Assembly (NCBI RefSeq): GCF_005876835.1
Contig: NZ_PPSW01000024.1
Coordinates: 62,001 to 126,000 of the forward strand
Direction: 5' to 3'
Length of the DNA stretch: 64,000 bases
Origin: Pseudoalteromonas phenolica
Lineage (GTDB): Bacteria > Pseudomonadota > Gammaproteobacteria > Enterobacterales > Alteromonadaceae
Part shown: one piece after another, positions 9,125 to 18,451 of the stretch
Numbering within the stretch: position 1 is the first letter of the stretch
How the letters are laid out: every line of letters starts with the position of its first letter
The notes under the pieces: generated by a model
Seen by the model: only the letters and a program-made list of their open reading frames with translations
Told to the model about the DNA's origin: nothing
Databases searched by the model: none
Translations under genes and position numbers: made by a program

Positions 9125-10081
9125 TTATTTATTATGGGCTAGTTTCTCTTCGATCGCCTCATAGAATTTATCCATAATTGAAATATCAAATGCTGCTTCT
9201 ATTTCTTTTACACAGGTTGGCGCTGTGACATTGATTTCGGTTAGCTTATTACCAATAATGTCTAGGCCAACAAAAATGAGCCCTTTTTCTTTTAAGGTTG
9301 GGGCAACAGCTTGCGCTACTTTTAAATCATCCTCACTGATAGGACGGGCTTCGCCTCGACCACCAGCAGCCAAATTACCTCGGGTTTCACCGCCTTGAGG
9401 AATGCGCGCTAAGCAGTAAGGGATGACTTCACCATTCACAACCAAAACACGTTTATCGCCTTGTTTAATTTCTGGAATGTACTGTTGTGCCATTGCAAAT
9501 CGGCTACCATGCTCAGTCAAGGTTTCGCAAATCACGCCAATATTTGGGTCATCTTGTTTTACCCTGAAGATTGATGCGCCACCCATGCCATCGAGTGGCT
9601 TTAAAATGATATCGCCATGCTTGGTTAAAAACTCGCGAATTTGTGCTTGAGAGCGAGTTACCAGAGTGTCAGGCGTATGTTCACTAAACCAAGCAGTAAA
9701 TAGCTTCTCGTTAGCATCGCGTAAACTTTGTGGCTTATTAACCACTAAAGTGCCGGCATCTTCAGCGCGTTCAAGAATATAAGTTGCGTAGATGTATTCA
9801 GTATCAAATGGTGGATCTTTTCGCATTAAGATCACATCTAGGTCACTCAGTGCAATATCTTGTTTATCTTCTAATGCATACCAGTTGTCAACGTCGTCAA
9901 ACACAGTCGCTTTAGCTGCGGTTGCACGGGCTTGGCCTTGATATAAAAACAAGTCGTCCATTTCCATGTAGTAAAGTTCATAGCCACGTTGTTGTGCACT
10001 GAGCATCATGGCAAAGCCAGTGTCTTTTTTGATATTGAAACCACTGATTGGATCGCTAATGATACCGAGTTTAATTGCCAT
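9125..10081 (-). CDS. gshB: Glutathione synthetase
   Basis: The 318-residue ATP-grasp ligase joins gamma-Glu-Cys to glycine. Features are the N-terminal LGIISDPISGFN substrate domain, MRKDPPFDTEYIYATYILE, the ATP-grasp lid and core (ILKPLDGMGGASIFRV), GDKRVLVVNGEVIPYCLARIP, the Gly-rich GETRGNLAAGGRGEA loop and the C-terminal GLIFVGLDIIGNKLTEINVTAPT metal-binding strand. Length is that of E. coli GshB (316). It lies between rsmE and yqgE, the standard gammaproteobacterial order. Confidence 0.97.
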   Translation of the reverse strand: MAIKLGIISDPISGFNIKKDTGFAMMLSAQQRGYELYYMEMDDLFLYQGQARATAAKATVFDDVDNWYALEDKQDIALSDLDVILMRKDPPFDTEYIYATYILERAEDAGTLVVNKPQSLRDANEKLFTAWFSEHTPDTLVTRSQAQIREFLTKHGDIILKPLDGMGGASIFRVKQDDPNIGVICETLTEHGSRFAMAQQYIPEIKQGDKRVLVVNGEVIPYCLARIPQGGETRGNLAAGGRGEARPISEDDLKVAQAVAPTLKEKGLIFVGLDIIGNKLTEINVTAPTCVKEIEAAFDISIMDKFYEAIEEKLAHNK

Positions 10082-10129
10082 AATGTTTACCTAGTTATTT
10101 GAATGTTTTAATCAATATGGGGGTAGAAA

Positions 10130-10146
10130 AGCACTTTTAAAGTGCT
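10130..10146 (-). terminator. Hairpin at the rsmE 3' end
   Basis: A perfect 8-bp inverted repeat (AGCACTTT/AAAGTGCT, 1-nt loop) overlaps the rsmE stop codon. On the minus strand it is followed by TTTTC. It could be a weak intrinsic terminator or an RNA-processing hairpin between rsmE and gshB. Confidence 0.4.
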
Positions 10147-10871
10147 AAATCACCAAATTGCAATTGCAGTGCACTTAATACGGTTAAAGCGGCTGTCTCT
10201 GTGCGAAGGACTCTTGGGCCTAAGCGAACATCTACAAAGCCTTGCTCTGAGGTCGCAGCCATCTCTTCATCAGTGAAGCCGCCCTCAGGCCCTACAACAA
10301 AACGCACACCTTGTGTTGGTACTGGTAAAGTTTTAATACTGTGCTCGGCACGAGGGTGAAGCGTTAACTTTAACTCTTCACTTTGCTGTGACAGCCACTG
10401 AGATAATTGAATTGGAGGGTGGATCTTGGTTACAAAATTACGACCTGATTGCTCGGCAGCAGCGATTGCGATTTTTTGCCATTGCTGGTGCTTCTTAGCG
10501 AGGCGATCACCGGTTAGTTTTACTCCACAACGGGTTGTGAACAGGGGAGTAATTTCGGTGATACCGAGCTCTACTGATTTTTGAATGGTGAAATCCATTT
10601 TATCACCGCGAGAGATCCCCTGACCTAGGTGAATTTTAAGAGGTGACTCAACGTCAACTTCTTTGAATTCGATAGGTGTTGCTGTAACCGACTTTTTGCC
10701 TACTTCGGTCAGTTCACACAAATACTCTCCCCCTTCGCCATTAAACAAAGAGACGTGATCGCCTTGTTGCATTCTTAACACTCGACCAATATGGCCTGCA
10801 GCATCATCAGAAAGCTGAACAGGGGTGTTAAGGCTTAACTCAGAAGGTTGAAAAATATGAGGAACGCGCAT
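10137..10871 (-). CDS. rsmE: 16S rRNA (uracil1498-N3)-methyltransferase
   Basis: The SPOUT-class methyltransferase is 244 residues from the ATG at 10871 (MRVPHIFQP). I prefer this over an ATG 21 nt upstream because it aligns with the start of E. coli RsmE (243 residues). Motifs are HIGRVLRMQQGD, LGQGISRGDKMDFTIQKSVELGITEITP, AAEQSGR, and the knot signature VGPEGGFTDEE followed by RLGPRVLRTETA. The enzyme methylates U1498 in the 30S decoding region. It is upstream of gshB, separated by a small hairpin. Confidence 0.95.
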   Translation of the reverse strand: MRVPHIFQPSELSLNTPVQLSDDAAGHIGRVLRMQQGDHVSLFNGEGGEYLCELTEVGKKSVTATPIEFKEVDVESPLKIHLGQGISRGDKMDFTIQKSVELGITEITPLFTTRCGVKLTGDRLAKKHQQWQKIAIAAAEQSGRNFVTKIHPPIQLSQWLSQQSEELKLTLHPRAEHSIKTLPVPTQGVRFVVGPEGGFTDEEMAATSEQGFVDVRLGPRVLRTETAALTVLSALQLQFGDLAL

Positions 10872-10928
10872 AATGATTAGACTTAAAAACAAAGGTGGGG
10901 CAATAGTAAGGCTAAGCGAAAGCGACGT

Positions 10929-11405
10929 CTAGTCATTCTCTAATTTACATAAAGATGCCTCAATTGATCTATCGGCTTCATCAAGATGTTCACTGTGACA
11001 AGATAAGTGATTTTCATGAAATACATCTGGAATTTTACTGTAGTTATAACCTTCAGGTGTGATTTCAACTAAATAACGAATTGGGTGAAGTGCATTGAAT
11101 ATGGCTCTTTGCTCTTCATTTGCGAGATGAAAATCTAAATCATGGATGATCACCCCTGCTATTTGATGATGTTCTAACAAATAAGCGGCAAGCTCAGTCA
11201 CACTTATTTCATTAGCAAAGTCACAGTAGCAATAGTCTTTGATCAGATTATCAAACATCATTTTCACTAAATGACGGGTGTCTTCACCAGCAACGATAAG
11301 GTGTTGCGGCTTGTTTGGAAATTGTTGATTTTGATAGGTCACAAAATCTCTGCTGAATTCAGCATTACTGTCGATAAGTAAAAAATTTTCAAAACAAGTC
11401 GCCAT
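10929..11405 (-). CDS. Hypothetical protein, 158 residues
   Basis: I do not recognise this protein. It has no signal peptide or membrane helix. The first about 110 residues alternate strand and helix (FLLIDSNAEFSRDF; QHLIVAGEDTRHLVKMMFDNLI; IAGVIIHDLDFHLA), vaguely receiver-like, but without the conserved Asp/Lys arrangement of a response regulator. The C-terminal 40 residues are rich in His, Glu and Asp. It lies 33 nt downstream of the four-repeat DUF350 membrane protein on the same strand, so the two are likely co-transcribed, and 57 nt before rsmE. Confidence 0.7.
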   Translation of the reverse strand: MATCFENFLLIDSNAEFSRDFVTYQNQQFPNKPQHLIVAGEDTRHLVKMMFDNLIKDYCYCDFANEISVTELAAYLLEHHQIAGVIIHDLDFHLANEEQRAIFNALHPIRYLVEITPEGYNYSKIPDVFHENHLSCHSEHLDEADRSIEASLCKLEND

Positions 11406-11438
11406 ACCTTCACCTTGCTTCAGTCAGTGGTTAACGCA

Positions 11439-12332
11439 CTAAACTGAAAAGAGATTAATAAGTAAATAGCCCATAGCGGTGAAAACCGCAAATTCTATAC
11501 AGGCAACGCCAATGTTATCTTGGTGATCAACTTCTAACCCTACATTCACTTTGGGCAGAGCAAAATGAATAAGAGAAAAGCTCATCGAGTATAACAATAC
11601 CCACATTATTCCACAGTGTAGCAATACGCTGTTGATATTCTCGACTATGGTGGCACCGTGATAAGGGGCACTCTGTAAACCAGCAAAGAGCGCTAACGAA
11701 AGCCCAATGGTTTTACCCGCATAGCGTATACCAATTGAGGTGTTCGCTAGGTTAAAGTTTTGTTGTAACGAAGCACCTTGGTTTGCTTTGGCAAATCGCA
11801 TTTCTCTGAGCTTGCTATCAATGGCGAATACGATCTGTAAAACAATAAAGCTCATCGTTGCCACCAATAAATCACTGACGCCCTGCGGATGAAGCCAGTG
11901 AAAAATACCTAATACCAGTATGGTATTGCCCAGTAACATGCCTGAATCAACGAGGGCCGCACAAATATTTTGTTTCATGATGGCTTTTTCTTCATTGAAG
12001 CGATTTAAAATCCATTTGCGATGAATATATTGACCTAGCAAAATAAAACTAAAAGAAATCACAACGGTAAGTATGGCTAAGGTAAAGTGACCGGCAATTA
12101 AGTGTTCATAAACATCAGGAAAGATATAAGCACCTGTGATCGCGATGATGCCGATCTGACAGGCGTAGTTAATACCGAAGGCAAAGTTATCGCGTTTGGC
12201 AATTTCAGATTCTAGGGCTTTTTTGGCTTTGTATTGCATGATCAGACGATGACCAATCACAATCAGGCTTGCTAATACAAAACAAACTAAAATGGCAAAA
12301 ATATTGATATCGAGTAAAGACAAATATGACAT
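11439..12332 (-). CDS. DUF350 family membrane protein with four repeats
   Basis: The 297-residue integral membrane protein has about eight hydrophobic helices. I see four copies of the DUF350-like half-unit, an acidic/Asn-containing loop followed by an Ala/Gly-rich helix: EIAKRDNFAFGINYACQIGI, EEKAIMKQNICAALVDSGML, NLANTSIGIRYAGKTIGLSL and DHQDNIGVACIEFAVFTAMG. E. coli YjfL-type members are shorter, so this is an expanded form. Function is unknown; some relatives cluster with polyamine or ATP-grasp genes, but nothing of that kind is adjacent. It is divergent from glnE across 81 nt. Confidence 0.75.
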   Translation of the reverse strand: MSYLSLLDINIFAILVCFVLASLIVIGHRLIMQYKAKKALESEIAKRDNFAFGINYACQIGIIAITGAYIFPDVYEHLIAGHFTLAILTVVISFSFILLGQYIHRKWILNRFNEEKAIMKQNICAALVDSGMLLGNTILVLGIFHWLHPQGVSDLLVATMSFIVLQIVFAIDSKLREMRFAKANQGASLQQNFNLANTSIGIRYAGKTIGLSLALFAGLQSAPYHGATIVENINSVLLHCGIMWVLLYSMSFSLIHFALPKVNVGLEVDHQDNIGVACIEFAVFTAMGYLLINLFSV

Positions 12333-12413
12333 ATAACGTGTAATGTTATGGTTTTAATAGATTAACTATAACGACTCCCAACTCATTGAGCTACCTAGCT
12401 TTGGAGATTTTTT

Positions 12414-15209
12414 ATGCATCAGGTCGATTTTCCGCTTTCACTTTTGCAATTAGCTGAGCAACGTTGGCAGCAATTATATGGCGCACAGCCCTATGATGAG
12501 CAACTTGGGCGGTTAATAGGGCTCAGTGATTTTGCATTTAGAATTTTAGAAAAACGACCGGAGTTAGGGACTTGGTTACAGCAACTTAATGTTGACTGTC
12601 GTATTATTCCAGAGCCACTGACAGACGACCTTACCGAATTGAGTGAGCTGGCATGTTTTAAACAACTGCGTTTATATCGTCAGCAGTATTGGTTAAAGGT
12701 GATGTGGTTAGATTTGGTTCATCAAAACCCCATCGAAGACAGTATTGAGTATATTTCTAAGCTGTCAGAAGCTTTAATCAAGGCTGCGAATCAATGGGCA
12801 TTTGCTCAAACAACAAAACAATGTGGCGTCCCGTTAGATGAACTAGGAAACCCTCTGCCAATGTTGGTTTTAGGTATGGGTAAGCTCGGTGGCGGAGAGC
12901 TTAACTTTTCATCAGACATTGATTTAATTTTTACTTACCCAAGAAATGTACCGACGCAAGGCGGTAGGCGCAGTTTCGAATCCCAAGTGTTTTACACTAA
13001 GGTTGCGCAAAAGCTGATTAGCGCGTTAAACCAAGTGACTGCAGACGGGCAGGTATTCAGAGTGGATATGCGCCTTCGACCATTCGGTGAAAGCGGACCT
13101 TTGGTGATGAGCTTTGCTGCCATTGAAGATTATTACCAAGACCAAGGCCGTGAGTGGGAGCGTTATGCGATGCTCAAAGCAAGGCCGTTAGGGGAAGAAA
13201 CCTGTTATTGGGATGAATTTAAGCAACTACTTAAACCTTTTGTATATCGCCGTTATATCGACTTTTCAGTGATTGAGTCGCTTAGGAAAATGAAGCATCT
13301 CATCGCGCAAGAGGTACGCAGAAAAGGGTTGGTAAATAATATCAAACTCGGTGCAGGTGGTATTCGTGAAGTCGAATTTATAGTTCAAGCACTTCAGATG
13401 ATCCGCGGAGGTCGAGATGTTGGCCTGCAAACCCCCTCTATATTGGTTGCCATTTCAGAATTAACTCAGCTTGATATTTTACCGAGTGAGGTCAGCATTA
13501 GTTTGAAGCGTCATTATTTATTTCTTCGCAGAGTCGAGCAATACCTGCAAGCATTTGATGATCAACAAACGCAAACTTTACCTGATGCTGAGTTAGATAA
13601 AGCGAGACTGGCTCATTTGCTCGGCCAGCCAGATTTTCAGTCAACTTTGCCGCAGATTAACCAAGTGATGGAGTCTGTTCGACAAGAATTTGCTTTAGTG
13701 GTGGGTGATGAACCTCAAGAGCAAACGAGTTTTGACGACAGCTATAGCTATGCCTGGTTACAAAGAGATTGCTTACAATTAGAAGGTATACTCGAAGCTG
13801 AAAAATTAGCGCAATGGCAAAATGTGCTGGTTGAGTTTGATGCCAAGCTGAATAAGCGTCATGTAGGCATAAGAGGGCGAGATATACTCGATAAGTTAAT
13901 GCCAGCTCTACTGCATGCCCTGGCACAGCAAAAAAGCTCAGCTGAGTTGTTGCAGCGGGTTTTAAACATTGTTGAAATGATTGCGACTCGAACTACTTAT
14001 TTAGAATTACTGTTTGAGAATCAGGGCGCACTTAAGCAATTGGTTCTGTTGTGTGGCCATAGCAAGTGGATCGCTGAACATATTGCGAAATATCCAATAT
14101 TGCTTGATGAACTAATTGACCCCGCAGCGCTTTATAAACCTTTACCCTTGAGTGAATATCAGACTGAAATTAGGCAGTATTTCTTACGCATTGAGCAAGA
14201 TGATCTCGAGTTACAAATGGAAGCGCTAAGACAATTTAAACAAGCGCATCAATTACGTATTGCCGCCGCGGATGCGACCGGTGTGTTGAGTATCATGAAA
14301 GTCAGTGATCATCTTACAGCGCTTTCTGAAGCTATCGTATCTCAGTCAGTGAATTTAGCTTGGCAGCAAATGGTGAGCCGCTACGGTGAGCCACAGGGCT
14401 GTAATGAGCTTAGTAAGGGCTTTGCAGTCATTGCTTACGGCAAAGCTGGAGGCTTGGAGCTAGGCTATGACTCAGATCTTGATTTGGTGTTTGTTCATAA
14501 TCAACAAGGTGATAGCAGCACGATTGGCAATAAGCAGATCTCCTCTCGTCAGTTTTATTTAAAACTTGCTCAGCGTTTAATGCACTTATTCAATACTCGT
14601 ACGGCGTCAGGCATTTTGTATGAGCTTGATACAAGGCTTCGCCCTGAGGGTAACTCTGGCTTGTTGGCGATTAATATTGAAAGCTTTAATCATTATCAGC
14701 AGTCACAAGCGTGGACATGGGAGCATCAAGCTTTGACCCGCGCGAGAATGATTAATGGTGAGACAGAGTTAGTAGAGCGCTTTGCGGAGATCCGAAAAGA
14801 TATTTTATGTACAGCAAGAGATGAAGCTCAATTGAAAGATGATGTTGTCAAAATGCGCGAAAAAATGCGCACGCATCTTTCTAAAGACAGTAAACAAGCA
14901 TTTGATTTAAAACAAGGTCATGGAGGCATGACAGACATTGAGTTTATCGCTCAGTTTTTAGTGTTAAATCATGCTAAGCATTATCATAAACTCACGCACT
15001 TTTCAGATAATATTCGTATTCTAGAGAGTGCTGCGCAGCAAGGTGTCATTAGCTCAGAGCAACAAGCTATATTGACAGAATGTTATTGCACACTTCGTGA
15101 GCATTATCACTTAAATAGTTTAAATCAGCAGGGTCGGTGCGTGCCAAGAGAGCTGGTAGCCGAGCAGGTAGAACAGGTCAGAAATATTTGGCAGCAACTT
15201 TTTAACTAA
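12414..15209 (+). CDS. glnE: Bifunctional glutamine synthetase adenylyltransferase/adenylyl-removing enzyme
   Basis: The 931-residue protein matches GlnE (E. coli 946). It carries two nucleotidyltransferase domains. The N-terminal adenylyl-removing domain has GMGKLGGGELNFSSDIDLIF (residues about 153-175). The C-terminal adenylylating domain has YGKAGGLELGYDSDLDLVF (about 672-692). Each is followed by its RLRP(F/E)G motif and an R-domain helix (GAGGIREVEFIVQ; GHGGMTDIEFIAQF). GlnE covalently modifies glutamine synthetase in response to PII signals, tuning nitrogen assimilation. No glutamine synthetase or PII gene is in the window. Confidence 0.97.
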   Translation: MHQVDFPLSLLQLAEQRWQQLYGAQPYDEQLGRLIGLSDFAFRILEKRPELGTWLQQLNVDCRIIPEPLTDDLTELSELACFKQLRLYRQQYWLKVMWLDLVHQNPIEDSIEYISKLSEALIKAANQWAFAQTTKQCGVPLDELGNPLPMLVLGMGKLGGGELNFSSDIDLIFTYPRNVPTQGGRRSFESQVFYTKVAQKLISALNQVTADGQVFRVDMRLRPFGESGPLVMSFAAIEDYYQDQGREWERYAMLKARPLGEETCYWDEFKQLLKPFVYRRYIDFSVIESLRKMKHLIAQEVRRKGLVNNIKLGAGGIREVEFIVQALQMIRGGRDVGLQTPSILVAISELTQLDILPSEVSISLKRHYLFLRRVEQYLQAFDDQQTQTLPDAELDKARLAHLLGQPDFQSTLPQINQVMESVRQEFALVVGDEPQEQTSFDDSYSYAWLQRDCLQLEGILEAEKLAQWQNVLVEFDAKLNKRHVGIRGRDILDKLMPALLHALAQQKSSAELLQRVLNIVEMIATRTTYLELLFENQGALKQLVLLCGHSKWIAEHIAKYPILLDELIDPAALYKPLPLSEYQTEIRQYFLRIEQDDLELQMEALRQFKQAHQLRIAAADATGVLSIMKVSDHLTALSEAIVSQSVNLAWQQMVSRYGEPQGCNELSKGFAVIAYGKAGGLELGYDSDLDLVFVHNQQGDSSTIGNKQISSRQFYLKLAQRLMHLFNTRTASGILYELDTRLRPEGNSGLLAINIESFNHYQQSQAWTWEHQALTRARMINGETELVERFAEIRKDILCTARDEAQLKDDVVKMREKMRTHLSKDSKQAFDLKQGHGGMTDIEFIAQFLVLNHAKHYHKLTHFSDNIRILESAAQQGVISSEQQAILTECYCTLREHYHLNSLNQQGRCVPRELVAEQVEQVRNIWQQLFN

Positions 15210-15224
15210 GCCTGCTTCCAGAAT

Positions 15225-15256
15225 AAAAAATGGGGCTAATTTTAGCCCCGTTTTTT
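15225..15256. terminator. Bidirectional terminator between glnE and the TcpQ-like gene
   Basis: GGGGCTAA and TTAGCCCC form a perfect 8-bp stem (15232-15249). An A-run lies on the left and a T-run on the right, so it can end both the plus-strand glnE transcript and the converging minus-strand transcript. Confidence 0.85.
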
Positions 15257-15265
15257 GTTGGTGAT

Positions 15266-15880
15266 TTACTTACTTAACCTTCTACAATTCGTTCTGACGA
15301 AGTGAGAAGGCTTTTGTGTAATGACTGCTGCGCGATGGTTAGGGCAAAAGAAAGTATACACTTCGTACTCGAAGTCATCATTGATTGCGCGACCAACCTG
15401 ATAAAGTGCCGACACAAAATTACTATCGACTCTGAAGTTATGTTTGACGACATAATCTCTTTCTAAATACCAAAATAGTTCAATGCCTTCTTCGCGCGCA
15501 TAGTTGGCTAAGACTTCTTTCAAAGTACCACCTGATTCAAAGCGTCGTGGCGCTAGCTCACCGGTCCAACCGGGAGAGGAAGGCTTTACAACCAGACCGC
15601 GTTGTGCCAACGCATCATCTAGAGGAAAAGTTGGTTTTCCTAAATTTATAACATACTGATCACGTTCAGTGTCTCGCTCGCTAACACGATTCCTAAAGCT
15701 CTCATAAAACTGCGATAGACCTTGCGCTGCAGCATTACTGGTTTTGGTCATGTCCATATTTTCTGGTAATGTACCGTTAAGCACATAATAGGCCGCAGCA
15801 ATTAAAATTGCGCTTAGGGCGAGGTGTTTTACCCAAAAACCAGTTGAAGACGACTTTTTTCTTTTATTCTTTTTAGCCAT
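15266..15880 (-). CDS. Membrane-anchored protein with TcpQ-like C-terminal domain
   Basis: This 204-residue protein has a Lys/Arg-rich N-terminus (KKNKRKK), one membrane helix (residues about 19-37) and then a periplasmic part. The C-terminal about 95 residues (PLDDALAQRGLVVKPSSPGWTGELAPRRFESGGTLKEVLANYAREEGIELFWYLERDYVV) resemble the TcpQ/PilL-type fold that assists secretin or pilus complexes. The final region has two Cys (FFCPNH, TNCRR) that could form a disulfide. It follows lpxL by 16 nt. No secretin gene is nearby, so a role in pilus or secretion assembly is inference. Confidence 0.6.
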   Translation of the reverse strand: MAKKNKRKKSSSTGFWVKHLALSAILIAAAYYVLNGTLPENMDMTKTSNAAAQGLSQFYESFRNRVSERDTERDQYVINLGKPTFPLDDALAQRGLVVKPSSPGWTGELAPRRFESGGTLKEVLANYAREEGIELFWYLERDYVVKHNFRVDSNFVSALYQVGRAINDDFEYEVYTFFCPNHRAAVITQKPSHFVRTNCRRLSK

Positions 15881-15896
15881 ACATAAGACTCATATT

Positions 15897-16841
15897 TTAC
15901 TTGTAGTACGATGGAGCGTTTTCATCAGGTCGTGTTTTGAACCTGCGGTGCAGCCACATATATTGTGAAGGTGCTTTATCAATTGACTGCTCCATACGCT
16001 CATTTACACGTCTAACATCATTATTGTCATTACCACTAGGAAAGTCCTCTAGTAGTGGATGAAATTCAATATGATACTTACCTTGTTCATCTCGAGAGCC
16101 TGATAAGCTTAATGCCTCACAGTGTTTACTTGCTGCGAATAGCAAGGTCCCTGTCGTTGTTGCTGTGTCTTTTACCGCATAAAATGAAGTAAACTCACAG
16201 CGATTACGGCCATAATCCTGATCGGGTAAGTAGTAACACATTTTTTTGTTTTTTAGTGACTGTAATAAACCTTTTACATCTCTTTTACCGACTAATGCCT
16301 CATTCGAACGAAGTCGTCCTCGAGTCATAAAAAACTCCATCAAGGCATTGTTATGTGGACGGTAAAATCCAACTCCCGGCTGAATTGAACCGACAATTCG
16401 CCCTAGCATTTCAAGGTGCAGCATATGCGGTACAAGTAAAAGTACCCCTTTACCATCGGCCTGCACGCGCTCAACATGTTCAAAGCCTTTAATTGAACCA
16501 ATCACATTTTTAACTCGCCAATTTGGCCACCACCATGCCATGCCAGTTTCTAATGTTGCCACGCCTGTGTTTTCCATATTCTCTTTTACGAGTTTAGCCT
16601 GTTCAGCCTCGCTCATATCAGGAAAACAGAGTTTTATATTTACTTCGGCAATTTTGCGGCGTTTCTTAACATATTTATGAACTAATTTTCCCAGGCCTTG
16701 ACCTAACCATATTTGTATTTTTTGCGGAAGCCAAGAAATTAGGTAAAGGAAAAGCACACCAAGCCAAGTTAACCAATACTTTGGTGCCAAAAAAGCGAGT
16801 TTAAAAGATGGATTTGTGACCACAAAAGTTCTCTCGTACAC
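15897..16841 (-). CDS. lpxL: Lipid A lauroyl-type acyltransferase
   Basis: The 314-residue protein aligns along its length with E. coli LpxL. It has an N-terminal membrane helix near PKYWLTWLGVL, RKIAEVNIKLCFPDMSE, METGMAWWWPNW-like text (here ETGMAWWWP), the catalytic HxxxxE site HMLHLEM, PGVGFYRPHNNALMEF, RGRLRSNEALV, LPDQDYG, and the C-terminal QYMWLHRRFKTRP signature. The family transfers a secondary fatty acyl chain to Kdo2-lipid IVA at the inner membrane. Chain-length specificity (LpxL versus LpxP) cannot be read from sequence alone. Confidence 0.92.
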   Translation of the reverse strand: MYERTFVVTNPSFKLAFLAPKYWLTWLGVLFLYLISWLPQKIQIWLGQGLGKLVHKYVKKRRKIAEVNIKLCFPDMSEAEQAKLVKENMENTGVATLETGMAWWWPNWRVKNVIGSIKGFEHVERVQADGKGVLLLVPHMLHLEMLGRIVGSIQPGVGFYRPHNNALMEFFMTRGRLRSNEALVGKRDVKGLLQSLKNKKMCYYLPDQDYGRNRCEFTSFYAVKDTATTTGTLLFAASKHCEALSLSGSRDEQGKYHIEFHPLLEDFPSGNDNNDVRRVNERMEQSIDKAPSQYMWLHRRFKTRPDENAPSYYK

Positions 16842-16880
16842 AGAATTGTCGATAGTTTAACGATAAGCTTTTCAAAATAC

Positions 16881-16904
16881 AAAAGCCGGCGAGTGCCGGC
16901 TTTT
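16881..16904 (-). terminator. tolC terminator
   Basis: A 10-bp perfect stem (AAAAGCCGGC/GCCGGCTTTT, 4-nt loop) lies just after the tolC stop on the minus strand. The U-rich tail is interrupted (TTTTGTATTTT) but adequate. Confidence 0.75.
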
Positions 16905-16944
16905 GAAAAAAGAATTTTAAGTGTCTGTTTAACTGGACTTAATT

Positions 16945-18285
16945 TTAGCCTTCAACAAGACCTTTGTTGATAGCTTCAAGGTCAGCTCTTGAAAGCGTAC
17001 CTGTCGCTTGCTTAAGTCTAAGTGAAGAAAGTACGTATTGATAACGCAGGTTAGCAAGGTTACGTTTTGCTGCATATAAGTTTCGTGTACTAACTAGTAC
17101 GTCAACAATGGTACGAGTACCTACTTCAAAACCCGCTTCTGTTGCTTGTAAAGCACTCTCAGCAGAAACAACGGCTTGCTCTAGTGCGCGGTAAGTCGCA
17201 ACATCAGACACCACTTGGTTATAAGACGTGATCACCGAGCGTGTGATGTCACGCATACTCTTCTCAAGGTCTTCACTCGCGGCGACAAAGTTTGCTCTTG
17301 CTTGCTCAGTAGCTGCTTGTGTTTTACCACCAGAGTAGATTGGGACGTTTAAAGTTAATCCAACTTGAGTCGTGTCACCACGAGGTTTACCGTCTGCACC
17401 TGCTGCATTAGTTAAACCATCAGAATAAGATGCACTAAAACCCAATGTAGGGTAGTGACCAGACTTAGCTCTGTCGATTTCATCTGATGCAATGTCGAGT
17501 GTTGCTTTAGTGATCTGCAAAGATAAATTACGCTCTTTTGCCACATCAATAAAGTCTGTCGATTTCTTCGAAGGTTTCACAGTCGAAAAAGTATCTGTAT
17601 TAAGCGCATCAAGTTTACTGTGATATTTTCCTGTAATAGTGCGAAGCGTTTCACGTGCTGTTTCAACATCATTTGAAGCAACAATTTCATCGGCAACAGC
17701 ACGGTCAAACTGAGCTTGGGCTTCATGCACATCAGTAATTGCAGTTAGACCTACTTCATAACGCTGTTTTGTTTGCTCTAATTGTCTTTCGATTGCACGT
17801 TTTTCTGCTTGAACGAATTCAAGGTTGTCTAATTTACTGAGAACATCAAAATAACCTTGGGCAATACGAACAATTAAATCTTGTTGAGCTAACGCGTATT
17901 GAGAGCTTGACTGAAGTGCGCGCTTTTCTGCAATGTCTAGGTTTTGCCAAACACCTAAATTAAAGATTGTTTGCGAAAGGCTAATTTTTCTCGTGAATGA
18001 GTCAGAAGATGAACTACCAAACACATAACCTGTTGCGTCGTTACCGTCATAGCCATCTGTATCTGTTTCACCATAGCTCATTGAAAAATTAAGAGAAGGC
18101 AATAAATCAGCTAGGGCGCTATCAGTGGCGTATTTCTGTGCGTCAGCTTGGGCTTTGGCTTTTAATACCGTAGGATCATTGGCAGTTGCAATGTCGTAAA
18201 CTTGTAATAAGTCTTCGGCTTGAGAAATCGTGCTGGTTAAAGCGCATGATAAACCAACAAGTAGTGATAATAAGCTTTTTTTCAT
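16945..18285 (-). CDS. tolC: Outer membrane channel TolC
   Basis: This 446-residue outer-membrane efflux protein has a signal peptide ending QAE near residue 24. It is followed by two structurally repeated halves of long helices: LLQVYDIATANDPTVLKAKAQ starts the first, ISLQITK-type text opens the second, and NVPIYSGGKTQAATEQA lies near residue 310. TolC forms the trimeric exit duct for RND and type I exporters. Its position divergent from nudF-yqiB-cpdA-yqiA-parE is the same as in E. coli and supports orthology. Confidence 0.95.
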   Translation of the reverse strand: MKKSLLSLLVGLSCALTSTISQAEDLLQVYDIATANDPTVLKAKAQADAQKYATDSALADLLPSLNFSMSYGETDTDGYDGNDATGYVFGSSSSDSFTRKISLSQTIFNLGVWQNLDIAEKRALQSSSQYALAQQDLIVRIAQGYFDVLSKLDNLEFVQAEKRAIERQLEQTKQRYEVGLTAITDVHEAQAQFDRAVADEIVASNDVETARETLRTITGKYHSKLDALNTDTFSTVKPSKKSTDFIDVAKERNLSLQITKATLDIASDEIDRAKSGHYPTLGFSASYSDGLTNAAGADGKPRGDTTQVGLTLNVPIYSGGKTQAATEQARANFVAASEDLEKSMRDITRSVITSYNQVVSDVATYRALEQAVVSAESALQATEAGFEVGTRTIVDVLVSTRNLYAAKRNLANLRYQYVLSSLRLKQATGTLSRADLEAINKGLVEG

Positions 18286-18360
18286 TTGTCGCTCGATCCT
18301 TAGACAATTTTTAATTGAGAGTATGTTACCGTGTTTTCATCAATAGCAAAGGGGTAAATA

Positions 18361-18396
18361 CGTAAAAGTTTACGCTCAAGTGTAACAGAATATATT
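18361..18396 (+). promoter_or_regulatory. Candidate nudF promoter overlapping a palindrome
   Basis: In the 166-bp tolC/nudF divergent region, CGTAAA-AG-TTTACG (18361-18374) is a perfect inverted repeat. Its right half supplies a -35-like TTTACG, with a 16-nt spacer to TATATT (18391-18396). The promoter and operator roles are inference from base pattern only. Confidence 0.4.
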
Positions 18397-18451
18397 ACAG
18401 TTGAAATACCTAGTTTTTTGCGTCTAGATCCCTATTTTTAAAGGTAAATTT

